Shown one piece after another: positions 23,375-32,248 of a DNA stretch of 41,252 bases; within the stretch, counting starts at the first letter, position 1, and each line of letters begins with the position of its first letter. The translations under genes and the position numbers were made by a program. The notes beneath the pieces were generated by a model. It worked only from the letters and a program-made list of their open reading frames with translations. It ran no database searches and was not told the origin of the DNA. The DNA comes from an uncultured Eubacteriales bacterium (GTDB taxonomy: Bacteria > Bacillota_I > Bacilli_A > RF39 > UBA660): positions 1 through 41,252 of the forward strand of contig ONSL01000006.1 of the NCBI GenBank assembly GCA_900320505.1. The letters are read 5' to 3'.

Positions 23375-24595
23375 TTACCACCTTACTATAAAATATTTCT
23401 TCTTTCCACGTCTAATAATAGAATATTTACTATCTATTGCATTATCCTTAGATAAATTATAATTAACATCAACCTTTTCACCATTAACGCTAATCGCACC
23501 ATTATTTAAGAACTCACGTGCTTCTCTCTTGCTAGAACAAATCTTATTATCAACTAAATAATCAACTATATTACTTTCAATTCCATTAAACATAGGAACC
23601 CCTTTAAAGACAGACTCTATATCAGAAGATGTAAATGTACTAACATTACCACTAAATAATGCCTCACTAATAGAAAGAGCATGATTATATTCTTCTTCTC
23701 CATGTAAATCAGTAATAATTTCCTTTGCAAGAGTCTTTTGTGCTAAATGAAGTTCAGGCTTCTCATTATGCTTTTTCATAATATCCATAATTTCTTCTGG
23801 AGTTAAAAAAGTATAAACCTTTAAATACTCTTCTACTTTAGTATCACTAGCATTAATTAAAAACTGATAAAGTTCATAACTAGATGTTTTATTTTTATCA
23901 AGCCAAATAGCATTGCCTTCACTTTTACCAAACTTTTTCCCATTTTCATCAAGTATTAAAGGCATAGTAAAAGCATAAGCATCTTTTCCTGTAATCTTTT
24001 TAATTAAATCAATACCAGTAGTTATATTTCCCCATTGATCAGATCCTTCTGCTTGCATAATACAATTTTTTTCTTTAAATAAATGTAAGAAATCATATCC
24101 TTGCATTAAGGTATAAGTAAACTCTGCAAACGTAATACCAGTATCAAGTCTTCTTCTAATTATATCCTTATCAAGCATATAATTAACATTAATATACTTA
24201 CCAGTATCTCTTAAAAAATCAATTAAAGAAACATCCTTCATCCAATCATAATTATTAACAATCTCACAATTACCATCAAAAATATTAGTAACTTGTTTTT
24301 TAATAGCATCAACATTATTTAAAACAGTCTCTTTTGAAATAATCTCTCTTTCAGATGTTGGTCTAGGATCACCTATTAAACCAGTCGCACCACCTATCAA
24401 AAGAATAGGATGATTCCCCATCTTTGCAAGACGTTTTGCAGTTACAAGCGATGAATAATGTCCTATATGAAGTGAATCCGCAGTAGGATCTGTTCCCCAA
24501 TAAAAAGTAAATCCACCTTTATTAATAATTGATTCAACATCACCTGCTTCATCTTTAATTAAACCTCTCCATTTTAATTCATCATAATTTGTCAT
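23375..24595 (-). CDS. tyrS: Tyrosyl-tRNA synthetase
   Basis: A 406-residue class I enzyme. The Rossmann domain has the HIGH motif in 'ADSLHIGHYSS' (near residue 40), 'EGSDQWGNI', and the TyrRS form of KMSKS, 'KKFGKSEGN'. A C-terminal S4-like domain ends 'IRRGKKKYFIVRW' ('AREFLNNGAISVNGEKV'). It charges tRNA-Tyr. AGGAGG lies 6-7 nt before the ATG. A T-box leader lies about 600 bp upstream, separated by a broken gene. Confidence 0.97.
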   Translation of the reverse strand: MTNYDELKWRGLIKDEAGDVESIINKGGFTFYWGTDPTADSLHIGHYSSLVTAKRLAKMGNHPILLIGGATGLIGDPRPTSEREIISKETVLNNVDAIKKQVTNIFDGNCEIVNNYDWMKDVSLIDFLRDTGKYINVNYMLDKDIIRRRLDTGITFAEFTYTLMQGYDFLHLFKEKNCIMQAEGSDQWGNITTGIDLIKKITGKDAYAFTMPLILDENGKKFGKSEGNAIWLDKNKTSSYELYQFLINASDTKVEEYLKVYTFLTPEEIMDIMKKHNEKPELHLAQKTLAKEIITDLHGEEEYNHALSISEALFSGNVSTFTSSDIESVFKGVPMFNGIESNIVDYLVDNKICSSKREAREFLNNGAISVNGEKVDVNYNLSKDNAIDSKYSIIRRGKKKYFIVRW

Positions 24596-24604
24596 AATAA
24601 CCTC

Positions 24605-25186
24605 CTATTTAATTTCAGTTCCACCCCATTCAACAAGAGTGAATCCTTTTCTATCTATTTTATTTAATTTTTCTTTATTTACATTAATATTTCTATCTAA
24701 TCCCTTATATTCCATAAGAATTCTAATACTTGCATCAGGTTTTGGATTAACATTAATCTTCTCCAATTCAACGTTGTTAATAGCAAAATAAATATAATTA
24801 TATTTGTTCTTTTTAAGTATAGGCAACCAGTAAACGATAAACTATTCTCTTTCCTTATAATTAAGTCCAATACTTGTTAACTTATCTTCAAAGAAATTAA
24901 TTAGATCATCACTTTCAACAACAAAACCAGTATCATGCATATTAAATCCCTTATTAAGAGATTCATAATAAAGTGAATAATACTCTCTAGAATTACTATC
25001 TATAAGCTTACCATCTGGATATGCTGTAACATTCCAAGATTTATGATACTCTGGATAAGTAACAGTTAAATTACTAAGATTTTTAAACTTAATACTTACA
25101 TTAGTCTTACTTTCAGTATATAAGTATATTATTGGTTTATAATTAAAGTTTTACCCTTATCTTTTTTATTTTTTTCTTCTTTCATA
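24605..25186 (-). pseudogene. Degraded protein gene between T-box and tyrS
   Basis: After AAGGAG and ATG (25186), 18 codons (MKEEKNKKDKGKTLIINQ) end in TAA. Shifting frame by one base near 25137 opens 'KPIIYLYTESKTNVSIKF...TVTYPEYHKSWNVTAYPDG' through to 'LNYKERE', where an in-frame TAG (about 24840) interrupts. The same frame then continues 'FIVYWLPILKKNKYNYIYF...GFTLVEWGGTEIK' to a stop at 24605. The 'KPIIYLYP...VTAYPDG...FIVYWLPxLExN...VEWGG' series is a conserved family in gut Bacillota, usually with an exported N-terminus. So this is a copy with a lost front, one frameshift and one nonsense codon. Confidence 0.75.
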
Positions 25187-25199
25187 AATACTCCTTAAC

Positions 25200-25330
25200 A
25201 AAAAAGAAAGCCTAAACATAAGGACGAAAACCGCGGTACCACCTTATTTCATAGACTTTCTATGCACTCAAATTCTTAACGCGAATAAACGTTTTTTCTC
25301 ATGGTTTGTAAGGCCACTCATAGAAAAATA
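25200..25330 (-). promoter_or_regulatory. T-box riboswitch leader
   Basis: The T-box core AAGGTGGTACCGCGG is seen on the minus strand (about 25228-25243). AUAAGG/CCUUAU forms the antiterminator base, and a T-rich run (CTTTCTTTTTT) follows. An upstream stem TTTCTATG/CATAGAAA encloses a short stem I. T-boxes sense uncharged tRNA and switch on aminoacyl-tRNA synthetase or amino-acid genes; the intended target is most likely tyrS. I could not identify the specifier codon with confidence. Confidence 0.85.
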
Positions 25331-25333
25331 TAA

Positions 25334-25345
25334 ACTATTATATCA
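25334..25345 (-). promoter_or_regulatory. Extended -10 promoter of T-box transcript
   Basis: Minus-strand TGATATAAT: a perfect TATAAT (25342-25337) with an extended TGn. The -35 is weak. Confidence 0.55.
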
Positions 25346-25365
25346 AATAATAAATATTAAATCTA

Positions 25366-25770
25366 CTATTTATCTTCTAATTTTTTTAAAACTTTTTTAG
25401 TAGCTTTAATAGCTTCTTTTCTAACATTTTCAGCAGCTTCTTCAACATATGGAGTTGCTTTTTCTTTAGCATACTCTGTAAGTTCTTCTGCCTTTTCTTT
25501 AATATCTTCTGCTTTCTTTTTAGCAAGTTTTAAGGCTTTTTCTTTATCAAGATCTTTAAGCTCTTCTTCTATAGAATTAACCTTTTCAAGTAAATTATAT
25601 TTAACTTCTTCTTTATCAATATTCTTTACTTTACGAGCAAAGTCCTTAAAAGCATCCTTTACATCTTCTCTAGTCTCTTCTCCTTTTTTAGGAGCAAGTA
25701 AAACACCAAGACCTGCACCAATACCAAGTCCTAATAAAAATTTACCAAATCCTTTACTTTCTCTACTCAT
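25366..25770 (-). CDS. ytxH: YtxH-like general stress membrane protein
   Basis: About 134 residues from MSRESKGFGKFLLGLGIGAG. The glycine-rich hydrophobic segment 'FLLGLGIGAGLGVLLAPKKGEETRED' is the YtxH-family signature: one membrane-inserted stretch followed by a long charged helix rich in Lys/Glu (residues 40-134). A GAGGATGA ribosome site precedes the ATG at 25770; a longer frame upstream lies inside the preceding gene and is rejected. It overlaps the YtxG-like gene by a few bases, as in the B. subtilis ytxG-ytxH operon. Confidence 0.8.
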   Translation of the reverse strand: MSRESKGFGKFLLGLGIGAGLGVLLAPKKGEETREDVKDAFKDFARKVKNIDKEEVKYNLLEKVNSIEEELKDLDKEKALKLAKKKAEDIKEKAEELTEYAKEKATPYVEEAAENVRKEAIKATKKVLKKLEDK

Positions 25771-26053
25771 AATCTTCATCCTCACTTTCTTCTTCTTTCT
25801 TTTTACGTTTACTAAAAAGCTTTGAAGCAACAAGTCCAAGGCCTTGTAAAACAGTATCACCAATATTTGATAAACCTAAACTAAATTTATCAACAGTTTC
25901 AAATATAGGATCTAAGCTATCAACCTTTTTAGAAACACTGTCTGCTATCTTATTGCACTTATCAACTAAAATAATAGCTTTAATAGCAAGAACAATAAGT
26001 ACAATTAATAGTATGATACCACACATAGTAAGTATTACAGATAAATCAACCAA
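25763..26053 (-). CDS. DUF948-like (YtxG-type) membrane protein
   Basis: 96 residues: N-terminal transmembrane helix (about 5-30, VILTMCGIILLIVLIVLAIK), then a helix 'KCNKIADSVSKKVDSLDPIFETVDKFS', typical of DUF948 proteins, and an acidic/basic tail. In B. subtilis YtxG precedes YtxH, and the same order with overlapping ends occurs here. The exact cellular role is unknown; YtxG/YtxH are linked to general stress. Confidence 0.7.
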   Translation of the reverse strand: MVDLSVILTMCGIILLIVLIVLAIKAIILVDKCNKIADSVSKKVDSLDPIFETVDKFSLGLSNIGDTVLQGLGLVASKLFSKRKKKEEESEDEDYE

Positions 26054-26070
26054 TTAACTCACTCTCCTTT

Positions 26071-27198
26071 TTATTTATTATCATACATCGAATCAATTAA
26101 GTCAAACAAATTATCGTCATCTTTACTATCTTTACTTTTTTTAGTGTCTACTTTTCTCTTCTCTTCTTTCTCCTCTTTCTTTACAGAAACATCTTCACTA
26201 TCTTTACTATTATCTTCAGTTTTCTCTTTTTCATACTCTTCATCAGATTTAACTCTACTCTTATTCTTGCCAGCATCTATATAATCATTGTTATACTCAA
26301 GGCCTAAATCATCATAGTATTCTTCAGCATCACCCATTGTAACCTTATTAACAGATGGAGCAGATGAATTAGTTAAATCTATAACATCTTCTTCAATGTC
26401 ATTATCTTTTGAATCATATGAATCATCACTATTATCATTTACAGAATCAAGTCCAAGTGCCTTACGTCTTACTTCATCAATATCAACTTTCTCATTTGAA
26501 AGAGCACTAGTAAGTCTAATTTCTTTCTTTTCCTCAACTTGAGTATCTGGAACTGGATCATCAATAATACCATAAACTGGGCTTATATTTGGGCTAGGTT
26601 TAAAAGCATGTTTTTCTTTGCTTTTAGGATAAATACCATATTCAGATGAAGTATACTTCTTAACATATTCTGAAGTAGAATCAGTTTGGTATGGGTGATT
26701 ACTAGCACCACCATATGGTTTAGCTTCTTTAACCTCTTCTTTTGCATGCTTTCTTTCAGGCTTTTCATCTTCAAAATCAAGTGTAGGAATGTCATCTTCT
26801 ACTACATTTTTTTCTTCTTTCTTTTCAAAGAAAGAATCATCAACTGCTGGGAAAGTAAAATCAGACTTCTTTTCAGGTCTTATTTCTTCCCTTCTTACCT
26901 CTTCTCTTCTTACTTCTCTCTTAATCTCTGGTCTTACAGGAGGTTCTTTAAACTTTTCTTCTTTTTCTCTTGTATAAACTATTTTTTTAGCAACTGGAGT
27001 ATCATAATCATCAAAGTCATCTCTATCATTATCATCATAATTTGTAACTTTAACATCTCTTACTCTAGTCTTTTCTTTAATTCTATCTACACTGCTTTTA
27101 AATCCATTTTTAGAAGGCTTTTGAGGTTTTACATCTTCTGGTTCATCAACAACTTCCTCCTCAAAAAGAGCATCCTTTAATTTATCAAATAATTTCAT
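26071..27198 (-). CDS. Charged low-complexity protein with ISPVYG motif
   Basis: About 375 residues from MKLFDKLKDALFEEE; a GAGGTG site precedes this ATG. Long acidic and basic low-complexity stretches alternate, probably disordered. The one conserved-looking island is near the middle: 'HPYQTDSTSEYVKKYTSSEYG', then 'FKPSPNISPVYGIIDD'. I recall similar 'F-x-P-S/T-P-x-I-S-P-V/I-Y-G' islands in proteins of related Bacilli, with no known function. It lies between a lipoprotein and the YtxG/YtxH pair. A scaffold or division-related role would be speculation. Confidence 0.6.
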   Translation of the reverse strand: MKLFDKLKDALFEEEVVDEPEDVKPQKPSKNGFKSSVDRIKEKTRVRDVKVTNYDDNDRDDFDDYDTPVAKKIVYTREKEEKFKEPPVRPEIKREVRREEVRREEIRPEKKSDFTFPAVDDSFFEKKEEKNVVEDDIPTLDFEDEKPERKHAKEEVKEAKPYGGASNHPYQTDSTSEYVKKYTSSEYGIYPKSKEKHAFKPSPNISPVYGIIDDPVPDTQVEEKKEIRLTSALSNEKVDIDEVRRKALGLDSVNDNSDDSYDSKDNDIEEDVIDLTNSSAPSVNKVTMGDAEEYYDDLGLEYNNDYIDAGKNKSRVKSDEEYEKEKTEDNSKDSEDVSVKKEEKEEKRKVDTKKSKDSKDDDNLFDLIDSMYDNK

Positions 27199-27209
27199 CT
27201 GAAACACCT

Positions 27210-27887
27210 CTATTCATCCATATCAACGTCAATCATATCTTCATCTTCACCACTATTTTCAACACTAGAAATAGCATTATCATAATTTTGAACATACTCA
27301 AGGTAACTTCCCTTTTTCTTACGATTAGATGTGAAAATATTGAATTCTTCCTCTTTATAATTTAAATCATTATTATCAAAAAAAAGCTTAATTATATCAT
27401 CATTATATTTAATAGAAGACATAACCTCACACATATTTATAATAGTATCAGAAAGTGAATTCTCGCTACTATATACTTCTATTTTAACATAATTATACAC
27501 TCCATGTACAAAATATTTTTTATTATCCTTAATAATTTCTATAAAACCATTATTTTTTTCATTATTAATATCTTTATAATAGTAACTACCACTATACTTT
27601 TTATACTTCTTATTTACTTTATTATAGTAAGAAACAACATCAATATAAACATAATATAAATTATTATATTTATCTCTTAAAATTAAATTATTACTATCCT
27701 TACTGTCTATCTTTAAACCTCTAGGAATATGTAAAGAATATCCAGAAAAAGCATCTCTTTTAACATTTCTTTTATTATTAAAATAAGAATCAATAACACT
27801 ATCATAATTATTAACATCTAATTTTTGTACACTACATCCAGTTACAAATAAAACTAAAACTAAAAAAAGTATAAGTTTTTTCTTCAT
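27210..27887 (-). CDS. Lipoprotein, unknown
   Basis: 225 residues with a classic lipoprotein signal: MKKK, hydrophobic core LILFLVLVLF, lipobox VTGC (Cys18). The mature part contains 'YSLHIPRGLKIDSKDSNNLILRDKYNNLYYVYIDV', a PsbP/NTF2-like-sized alpha/beta domain that I cannot assign, and an acidic C-terminus (GEDEDMIDVDMDE). It is anchored on the outer face of the membrane. Eleven bases separate it from the next gene, so they are co-transcribed. Confidence 0.75.
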   Translation of the reverse strand: MKKKLILFLVLVLFVTGCSVQKLDVNNYDSVIDSYFNNKRNVKRDAFSGYSLHIPRGLKIDSKDSNNLILRDKYNNLYYVYIDVVSYYNKVNKKYKKYSGSYYYKDINNEKNNGFIEIIKDNKKYFVHGVYNYVKIEVYSSENSLSDTIINMCEVMSSIKYNDDIIKLFFDNNDLNYKEEEFNIFTSNRKKKGSYLEYVQNYDNAISSVENSGEDEDMIDVDMDE

Positions 27888-27917
27888 ATGATCACCAACT
27901 ATAAAATATTATAACAT

Positions 27918-28541
27918 TTATTTAGAAGCTTTTAAAGAATAGATTTTTAATCCATTATTAGAAAACTTATCTTCATATTCTGTAGTAATTAAAGAATCAC
28001 TTGTTTTATGTAAATCAAAAGTAACATCAGAAAGGGCATAATGAAAAGAAGATAAAGACTCTATTGAATAAATAAATAATCCTTCATTATCAGTTCTTAA
28101 TTCAATACACTTATTACCTTTAAAAACATTTTCATACTTATTTAAAAATATAGGACTAGTAAGACGTCTATCAGCTTGTCTATTTTTAGGCCATGGATCA
28201 GAAAAATTTAAAAATATCTTATCGATATCTTTATCAAAATAATTATCAATATTAAGAGCATTACCCCTAATAAATTTAAGATTAGGAACATCTTCTGGAA
28301 TCCATTTAATAGCCCTAGCAAGAATATTATCTTGTTTTTCAATACCAATATAATTAATATTAGGATTTGAAATAGCATTATTATATATAAATTTACCCTT
28401 GCCCATACCAACCTCTACATATATAGGATTAGAATTACCAAAAATGTCACAAATATGTCCTTTATACTTTTCTATATCATGAACAACATAAGAGGAATTT
28501 TCTATAAGTTCCTCTTTATTTTTTAAATTTCTAAGTCTCAT
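27918..28541 (-). CDS. trmB: tRNA (guanine-N7)-methyltransferase
   Basis: About 207 residues from MRLRNLKNKEELIENS; GAGG lies 9 nt before this ATG, so an earlier in-frame ATG within the upstream gene is not used. The SAM-binding motif 'YVEVGMGKGKFI' and the TrmB signature 'NFSDPWPKNRQADRRL' are present. It methylates G46 in the tRNA variable loop. The start overlaps the end of the DUF402 gene by 11 bp. Confidence 0.96.
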   Translation of the reverse strand: MRLRNLKNKEELIENSSYVVHDIEKYKGHICDIFGNSNPIYVEVGMGKGKFIYNNAISNPNINYIGIEKQDNILARAIKWIPEDVPNLKFIRGNALNIDNYFDKDIDKIFLNFSDPWPKNRQADRRLTSPIFLNKYENVFKGNKCIELRTDNEGLFIYSIESLSSFHYALSDVTFDLHKTSDSLITTEYEDKFSNNGLKIYSLKASK

Positions 28542-29082
28542 TGTTTTTCCTCGTCTTTTTATATTTTTTATAAATATTGTAATAATGAATAATATTATCG
28601 TGAGTGAAAGCAAGTTCTTTTTTCCTTGCCATATTAATTAAGTTAGTAAGCTCTCCTCTTAAAACAAAATCCAAATCTTCACTATAATGCATAAGATCCT
28701 TATGATATGCATACTCTCCCCTATCTAATACCTTAAATGCACCATCAGGAAAAACCCTTAAATCCAAATCATAATCAATATACTTAATAGTATTATCCTC
28801 AATTATGAAAGGAGTTGCAATATTACAATAATAATATATACCATTCTTTTTTAACTGACCAATTATATTAAACCAACTATCACAAAAAAAATAAAGTATA
28901 GCAGGTTCTTTAGTTCTCCAACTTCTTCCATCGGATTCAGTAACTTTAGTTTTATCATTTCCAAATATTAGATAGTTATCATGGATTTCAAGTAGAACAG
29001 CCTCATCCCATGCCCTATGAATAGTGCCATCATGCTTGTAGCTCTGAATTTCATAGCGCTTGCCAATTTCTAAATTTTCCAT
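28531..29082 (-). CDS. DUF402 nucleoside tri-/diphosphatase (Ntdp, YgaC-like)
   Basis: 183 residues. 'IQSYKHDGTIHRAWDEAVLL', 'ESDGRSWRTKEPAILYFFCDSWFNIIGQLK' and 'GIYYYCNIATPF' are present, followed by 'IKYIDYDLDLRVFPDG'. This is the pattern of the DUF402 family that includes S. aureus Ntdp and B. subtilis YgaC, metal-dependent phosphatases of nucleoside tri- and diphosphates. The acidic residues in DYDLDLRVFPDG are the expected metal ligands. It forms an operon with trmB (overlap). Confidence 0.85.
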   Translation of the reverse strand: MENLEIGKRYEIQSYKHDGTIHRAWDEAVLLEIHDNYLIFGNDKTKVTESDGRSWRTKEPAILYFFCDSWFNIIGQLKKNGIYYYCNIATPFIIEDNTIKYIDYDLDLRVFPDGAFKVLDRGEYAYHKDLMHYSEDLDFVLRGELTNLINMARKKELAFTHDNIIHYYNIYKKYKKTRKNNET

Positions 29083-29123
29083 TTTAACCTCATTTCTCTA
29101 GTATTATATAATTTTTTCAAAAT

Positions 29124-29147
29124 AAAAACAAGTGATAATCACTTGTT
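29124..29147 (-). terminator. Terminator after the 55-residue membrane protein
   Basis: AACAAGTGAT/ATCACTTGTT stem then TTTTATTTT on the minus strand. It overlaps the stop codon at 29139. Confidence 0.8.
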
Positions 29148-29306
29148 TGCATTTTTGCTTATAATAAAACTGAAAATTATAAATACCCCCACAGTTATAA
29201 AACTAGCAACTAAATCATTACTCGTAAACTTATCAGTCCAAGAATTAAAAGAATCATTAATCTTATTTAAAGTATCAGAAAATGTAAGGATATCAATATA
29301 TTTCAT
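29139..29306 (-). CDS. Small single-helix membrane protein
   Basis: 55 residues (MKYIDILTFSDTLNKINDSF...). A polar N-terminal helix is followed by a transmembrane helix at about 33-50 (VASFITVGVFIIFSFIIS) and a short KNANK tail. TTAGGAG lies 8-9 nt before the ATG, and a terminator overlaps the stop, both of which support a real gene. It follows the DUF308 gene within 16 bp, so it belongs to that operon. No family recognised. Confidence 0.65.
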   Translation of the reverse strand: MKYIDILTFSDTLNKINDSFNSWTDKFTSNDLVASFITVGVFIIFSFIISKNANK

Positions 29307-29321
29307 ATAAACTTCTCCTAA

Positions 29322-30056
29322 CTACTTTTCTTTATCTTTACTTGATTTCTTTTTAGTACTAGTCTTAGTTTTTTTACTTGTAGTTTTCTTTTTAGTACTT
29401 TTCTTTTCTTCTTTTTTATCGTCTAATATTTCTGCATCTTCTACCTTTATATCTTCTTCTGAAACATCAATTGGTGCATTAATTATTTCTTTTACATCTT
29501 TCTTAATATCTTTAACTTCTTTTTTAATTTCAAACATATAAATAATATCAAGAACAGAATAGATAATAGTAAATGCTCCAATAATCTTAAATACAACAAC
29601 ACTAGTTTCAAATGGATTAAATAAAATTATAATTCCACAAAGTAAACTAATAAGTGCCATTATAAGAGATGACTTCCAAACATCATTTCCATCTTCTTTA
29701 GCTTCCAATGCATAAGTAATCTTAATTGCACTATTAATTAGTATAATAATACCAACTATAAATGGAATAAGTTTAGCAATTGCATTAGGATTAACAATAA
29801 CTAAAATACCTAATATTAAACTAACTATACCATAAACAATATTTAAATCATTCTTAATATCTTCACTACTTTCTTTAAAAAACATAATAATAGCAACTAT
29901 ACCAAGTACAACAAGAATAGTACCAATTATATAAGAAAGTCCTATAATAGCTTCTTGTGATTTAAAGAAAAGTAAAAGACCAATAACTAATAAAATAATT
30001 GATGTAACAAGAGAAGACTTATAAAATGACTTCATTAATTTTTGTAATCTTTCCAT
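29322..30056 (-). CDS. DUF308 (HdeD-like) membrane protein
   Basis: About 244 residues from MERLQKLMKSFYKSS. Six hydrophobic segments form two sets of three (for example SIILLVIGLLLFF, TILVVLGIVAIIMFF, IVSLILGILVIV). Gly-Ile/Pro turns between them ('GIIILFNPF', 'GILVIVNPNAI') are typical of the DUF308/HdeD family. A long cytosolic C-terminal tail turns from acidic to very lysine/threonine-rich (KKSTKKKTTSKKTKTSTKK), which may bind nucleic acid or the membrane surface. Function unknown; HdeD is linked to acid stress in E. coli. Confidence 0.75.
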   Translation of the reverse strand: MERLQKLMKSFYKSSLVTSIILLVIGLLLFFKSQEAIIGLSYIIGTILVVLGIVAIIMFFKESSEDIKNDLNIVYGIVSLILGILVIVNPNAIAKLIPFIVGIIILINSAIKITYALEAKEDGNDVWKSSLIMALISLLCGIIILFNPFETSVVVFKIIGAFTIIYSVLDIIYMFEIKKEVKDIKKDVKEIINAPIDVSEEDIKVEDAEILDDKKEEKKSTKKKTTSKKTKTSTKKKSSKDKEK

Positions 30057-30152
30057 AACCCTACTTCCTTTCATTATTATATAAAAACATTATAACACTT
30101 TTTATATATAAAAGATAACGAAACTTAAATTATATTAACTTCTTTACGTACA

Positions 30153-31109
30153 TTAATTTGTCACTAAAACATTAAATATATCTTCTTTTGAACTAACACC
30201 ATTTAAAATATTAACAAGGCATTTTAAAAGTTTAGAATTAATCTTATCATAAATGACAAGTTCAGCTATATTACTGATAGTCTGATAACCTTCAACAGTA
30301 TTATTTTTAAGAAAGTCTTTTGAAGCGGAAATTCCAGACTCTCCAAGTATTTTTCCAAAAGAATAATTCCTGCTATCACTACTTGAACAAGTTAGAATAA
30401 GATCCCCTACACCAGCATATGACAAAGCATCATCTCTTAAACAATCTAGTGACTCTAAAATAGCTTCTTCATCTCTAATTGCATCAGTTAAAAATAAAGC
30501 TTTAGTAGATTTTGTCGCACCAAGCCCATCTAAAAGGCCACTAATAATTGCATAAACATTTTTAATTGCACCTAAAAACTCTATAGCATATAAATCATTA
30601 GAATACTGAAGTTTAACATAATTATTTTTAAAAGCAAGCATACATATTCTTTTTAGATTTTCATCAAGAGTTGCAATAGTAAAAGAAATAGGCTTCTTTA
30701 AAACAACATCACTTGCAAAAGTAGGTCCAGAAAGGACAGCAACATTTGCATTAACATATTTTCCTATCAATTCTGATACTAAAAGTTTATCATTAGTTAT
30801 GCCTTTAGAAGCAACAAGAATATTTGCACCATCTTTAATATTTGCATTCTTTAAAGTATCTTCAATAAAAGCAACAGGAATAGCAATAACAAGTAAATCT
30901 TTATCTTTTGCAACTTCATCTAAACTATTTGTAATAGTTATGTTATCACCAATATTGTAATTAGGAAGCATCTTACTTCCTTTATTTTTTATTAATTCAT
31001 CCTTTTCATCTTTAAATTTAGTCCACATAGTAATATTACATCCATTATCAGTAAAAATACTTGAAAGAGCTAAACCAAAAACACCAGTTCCATAAATTCC
31101 TATATTCAT
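30153..31109 (-). CDS. gpsA: Glycerol-3-phosphate dehydrogenase [NAD(P)+]
   Basis: A 318-residue enzyme that reduces dihydroxyacetone phosphate to sn-glycerol 3-phosphate, the backbone of phospholipids. The N-terminal nucleotide fold 'NIGIYGTGVFGLALSSIF', the 'LSGPTFASDV' block and the active-site 'FLGAIKNVYAIISGLLDGLG' with the catalytic Lys are present, as is 'GVGDLILTCSSSDSRNYSFG'. In B. subtilis gpsA lies between der and spoIVA; here it is 25 kb away, so that cluster has been broken up. It overlaps nothing; the YerB-like gene lies 8 nt upstream. Confidence 0.96.
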   Translation of the reverse strand: MNIGIYGTGVFGLALSSIFTDNGCNITMWTKFKDEKDELIKNKGSKMLPNYNIGDNITITNSLDEVAKDKDLLVIAIPVAFIEDTLKNANIKDGANILVASKGITNDKLLVSELIGKYVNANVAVLSGPTFASDVVLKKPISFTIATLDENLKRICMLAFKNNYVKLQYSNDLYAIEFLGAIKNVYAIISGLLDGLGATKSTKALFLTDAIRDEEAILESLDCLRDDALSYAGVGDLILTCSSSDSRNYSFGKILGESGISASKDFLKNNTVEGYQTISNIAELVIYDKINSKLLKCLVNILNGVSSKEDIFNVLVTN

Positions 31110-31117
31110 GCTTTCTC

Positions 31118-32173
31118 CTATTCTATTGTAAGTAAATTATTAATTGGTAAAATCTCAATAAAAGTATTACCATCATTAAATTTTACTTCTTCTCCATCTT
31201 TATAAGTATATTTAGTTTTAGAGCTCCTACTACTTTTAGTTGCATTAATAGGTACAGCATAACCATTAGTAATATAATACCCATCATGTGTTCCAACAGT
31301 TGAAAGATCCTGCCTTCCATAACTATCAATACTTCTATTAGAAACTCTAACAACTATTACATTTTTGTAAGAAAGAACATTGCCAGTTGCAGCATCAACA
31401 TGATTCTCACCATTCATAGTTCTCTCATATCTTTTAGTGTCACTATTATAATTAAAACCTCTTTTTTGATAATTAGAAAAATTCATACTAACACTATTTG
31501 CAGGTTCTACTCCGTCCTTAATACCAGTATTATTATTACTATCAAATAAACTTATATTATCATAACTATAATTTAAAAGCTTCCAATTATCACTAGTAGT
31601 CTTATAATCTTTTTCTTTAGCATAACTATAAAGTTCAGAAGTAGAAGTAAAAACATTATGAGGACTTCTTTTACTTTTATCTCTATAGAAAGCATCGTCA
31701 TATAAACCATTAATATTATTAACACCTAAACTCTTAATATCAGCTTGAGCAAAAGGACTCCAACCATAATGAGCATATATACTATCTTCCTCTAAAGCAT
31801 AATCAAGAAAATAGTGTCTAGAACTTCTGACAGGTCCAATCTTACTAACATCCTTATCCTTAAAAACAGCCATAATACGAGTTAATCCACCCTCAACAAT
31901 ACATTCATAAGTAATATAAGCATCAGAAAGACCATAATGACTATTATTACCAACATTATTATCAATCATAACAGCAATAGGCCTTTTATTACTGTCTTCA
32001 TCAACAATACTTATTTTTTTTACATCTTTCTTTTTAGATTTAGGAATAAGATCATTAACATTCTCTTGAGTCAAAACTAAATACACAAGAATACCAATTA
32101 TAATAATAAGAATTATAATAATTAATTTTAAAAAAATACTCATTTTTTTCTTTTTTCTCTTTTTCATATACAC
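31118..32173 (-). CDS. YerB-like DUF3048 protein, membrane-anchored
   Basis: 351 residues: a very basic start (MKKRKKKK), one transmembrane helix (about 12-33), then a long extracytoplasmic domain. 'KRPIAVMIDN', 'GLSDAYITYECIVEGGLTRIMAVF' and 'KIGPVRSSRHYFLDYALEEDSIYAHYG' are hallmarks of the DUF3048/YerB family. B. subtilis YerB is a lipoprotein; this one is anchored by a helix instead. Function unknown. It is probably co-transcribed with gpsA. Confidence 0.88.
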   Translation of the reverse strand: MYMKKRKKKKMSIFLKLIIIILIIIIGILVYLVLTQENVNDLIPKSKKKDVKKISIVDEDSNKRPIAVMIDNNVGNNSHYGLSDAYITYECIVEGGLTRIMAVFKDKDVSKIGPVRSSRHYFLDYALEEDSIYAHYGWSPFAQADIKSLGVNNINGLYDDAFYRDKSKRSPHNVFTSTSELYSYAKEKDYKTTSDNWKLLNYSYDNISLFDSNNNTGIKDGVEPANSVSMNFSNYQKRGFNYNSDTKRYERTMNGENHVDAATGNVLSYKNVIVVRVSNRSIDSYGRQDLSTVGTHDGYYITNGYAVPINATKSSRSSKTKYTYKDGEEVKFNDGNTFIEILPINNLLTIE

Positions 32174-32248
32174 TTACCTACCTTATTAATATAATAACAT
32201 CATTTTTCTTGAAATTAAATACCCATTATGCTATACTTAACATGTCTT

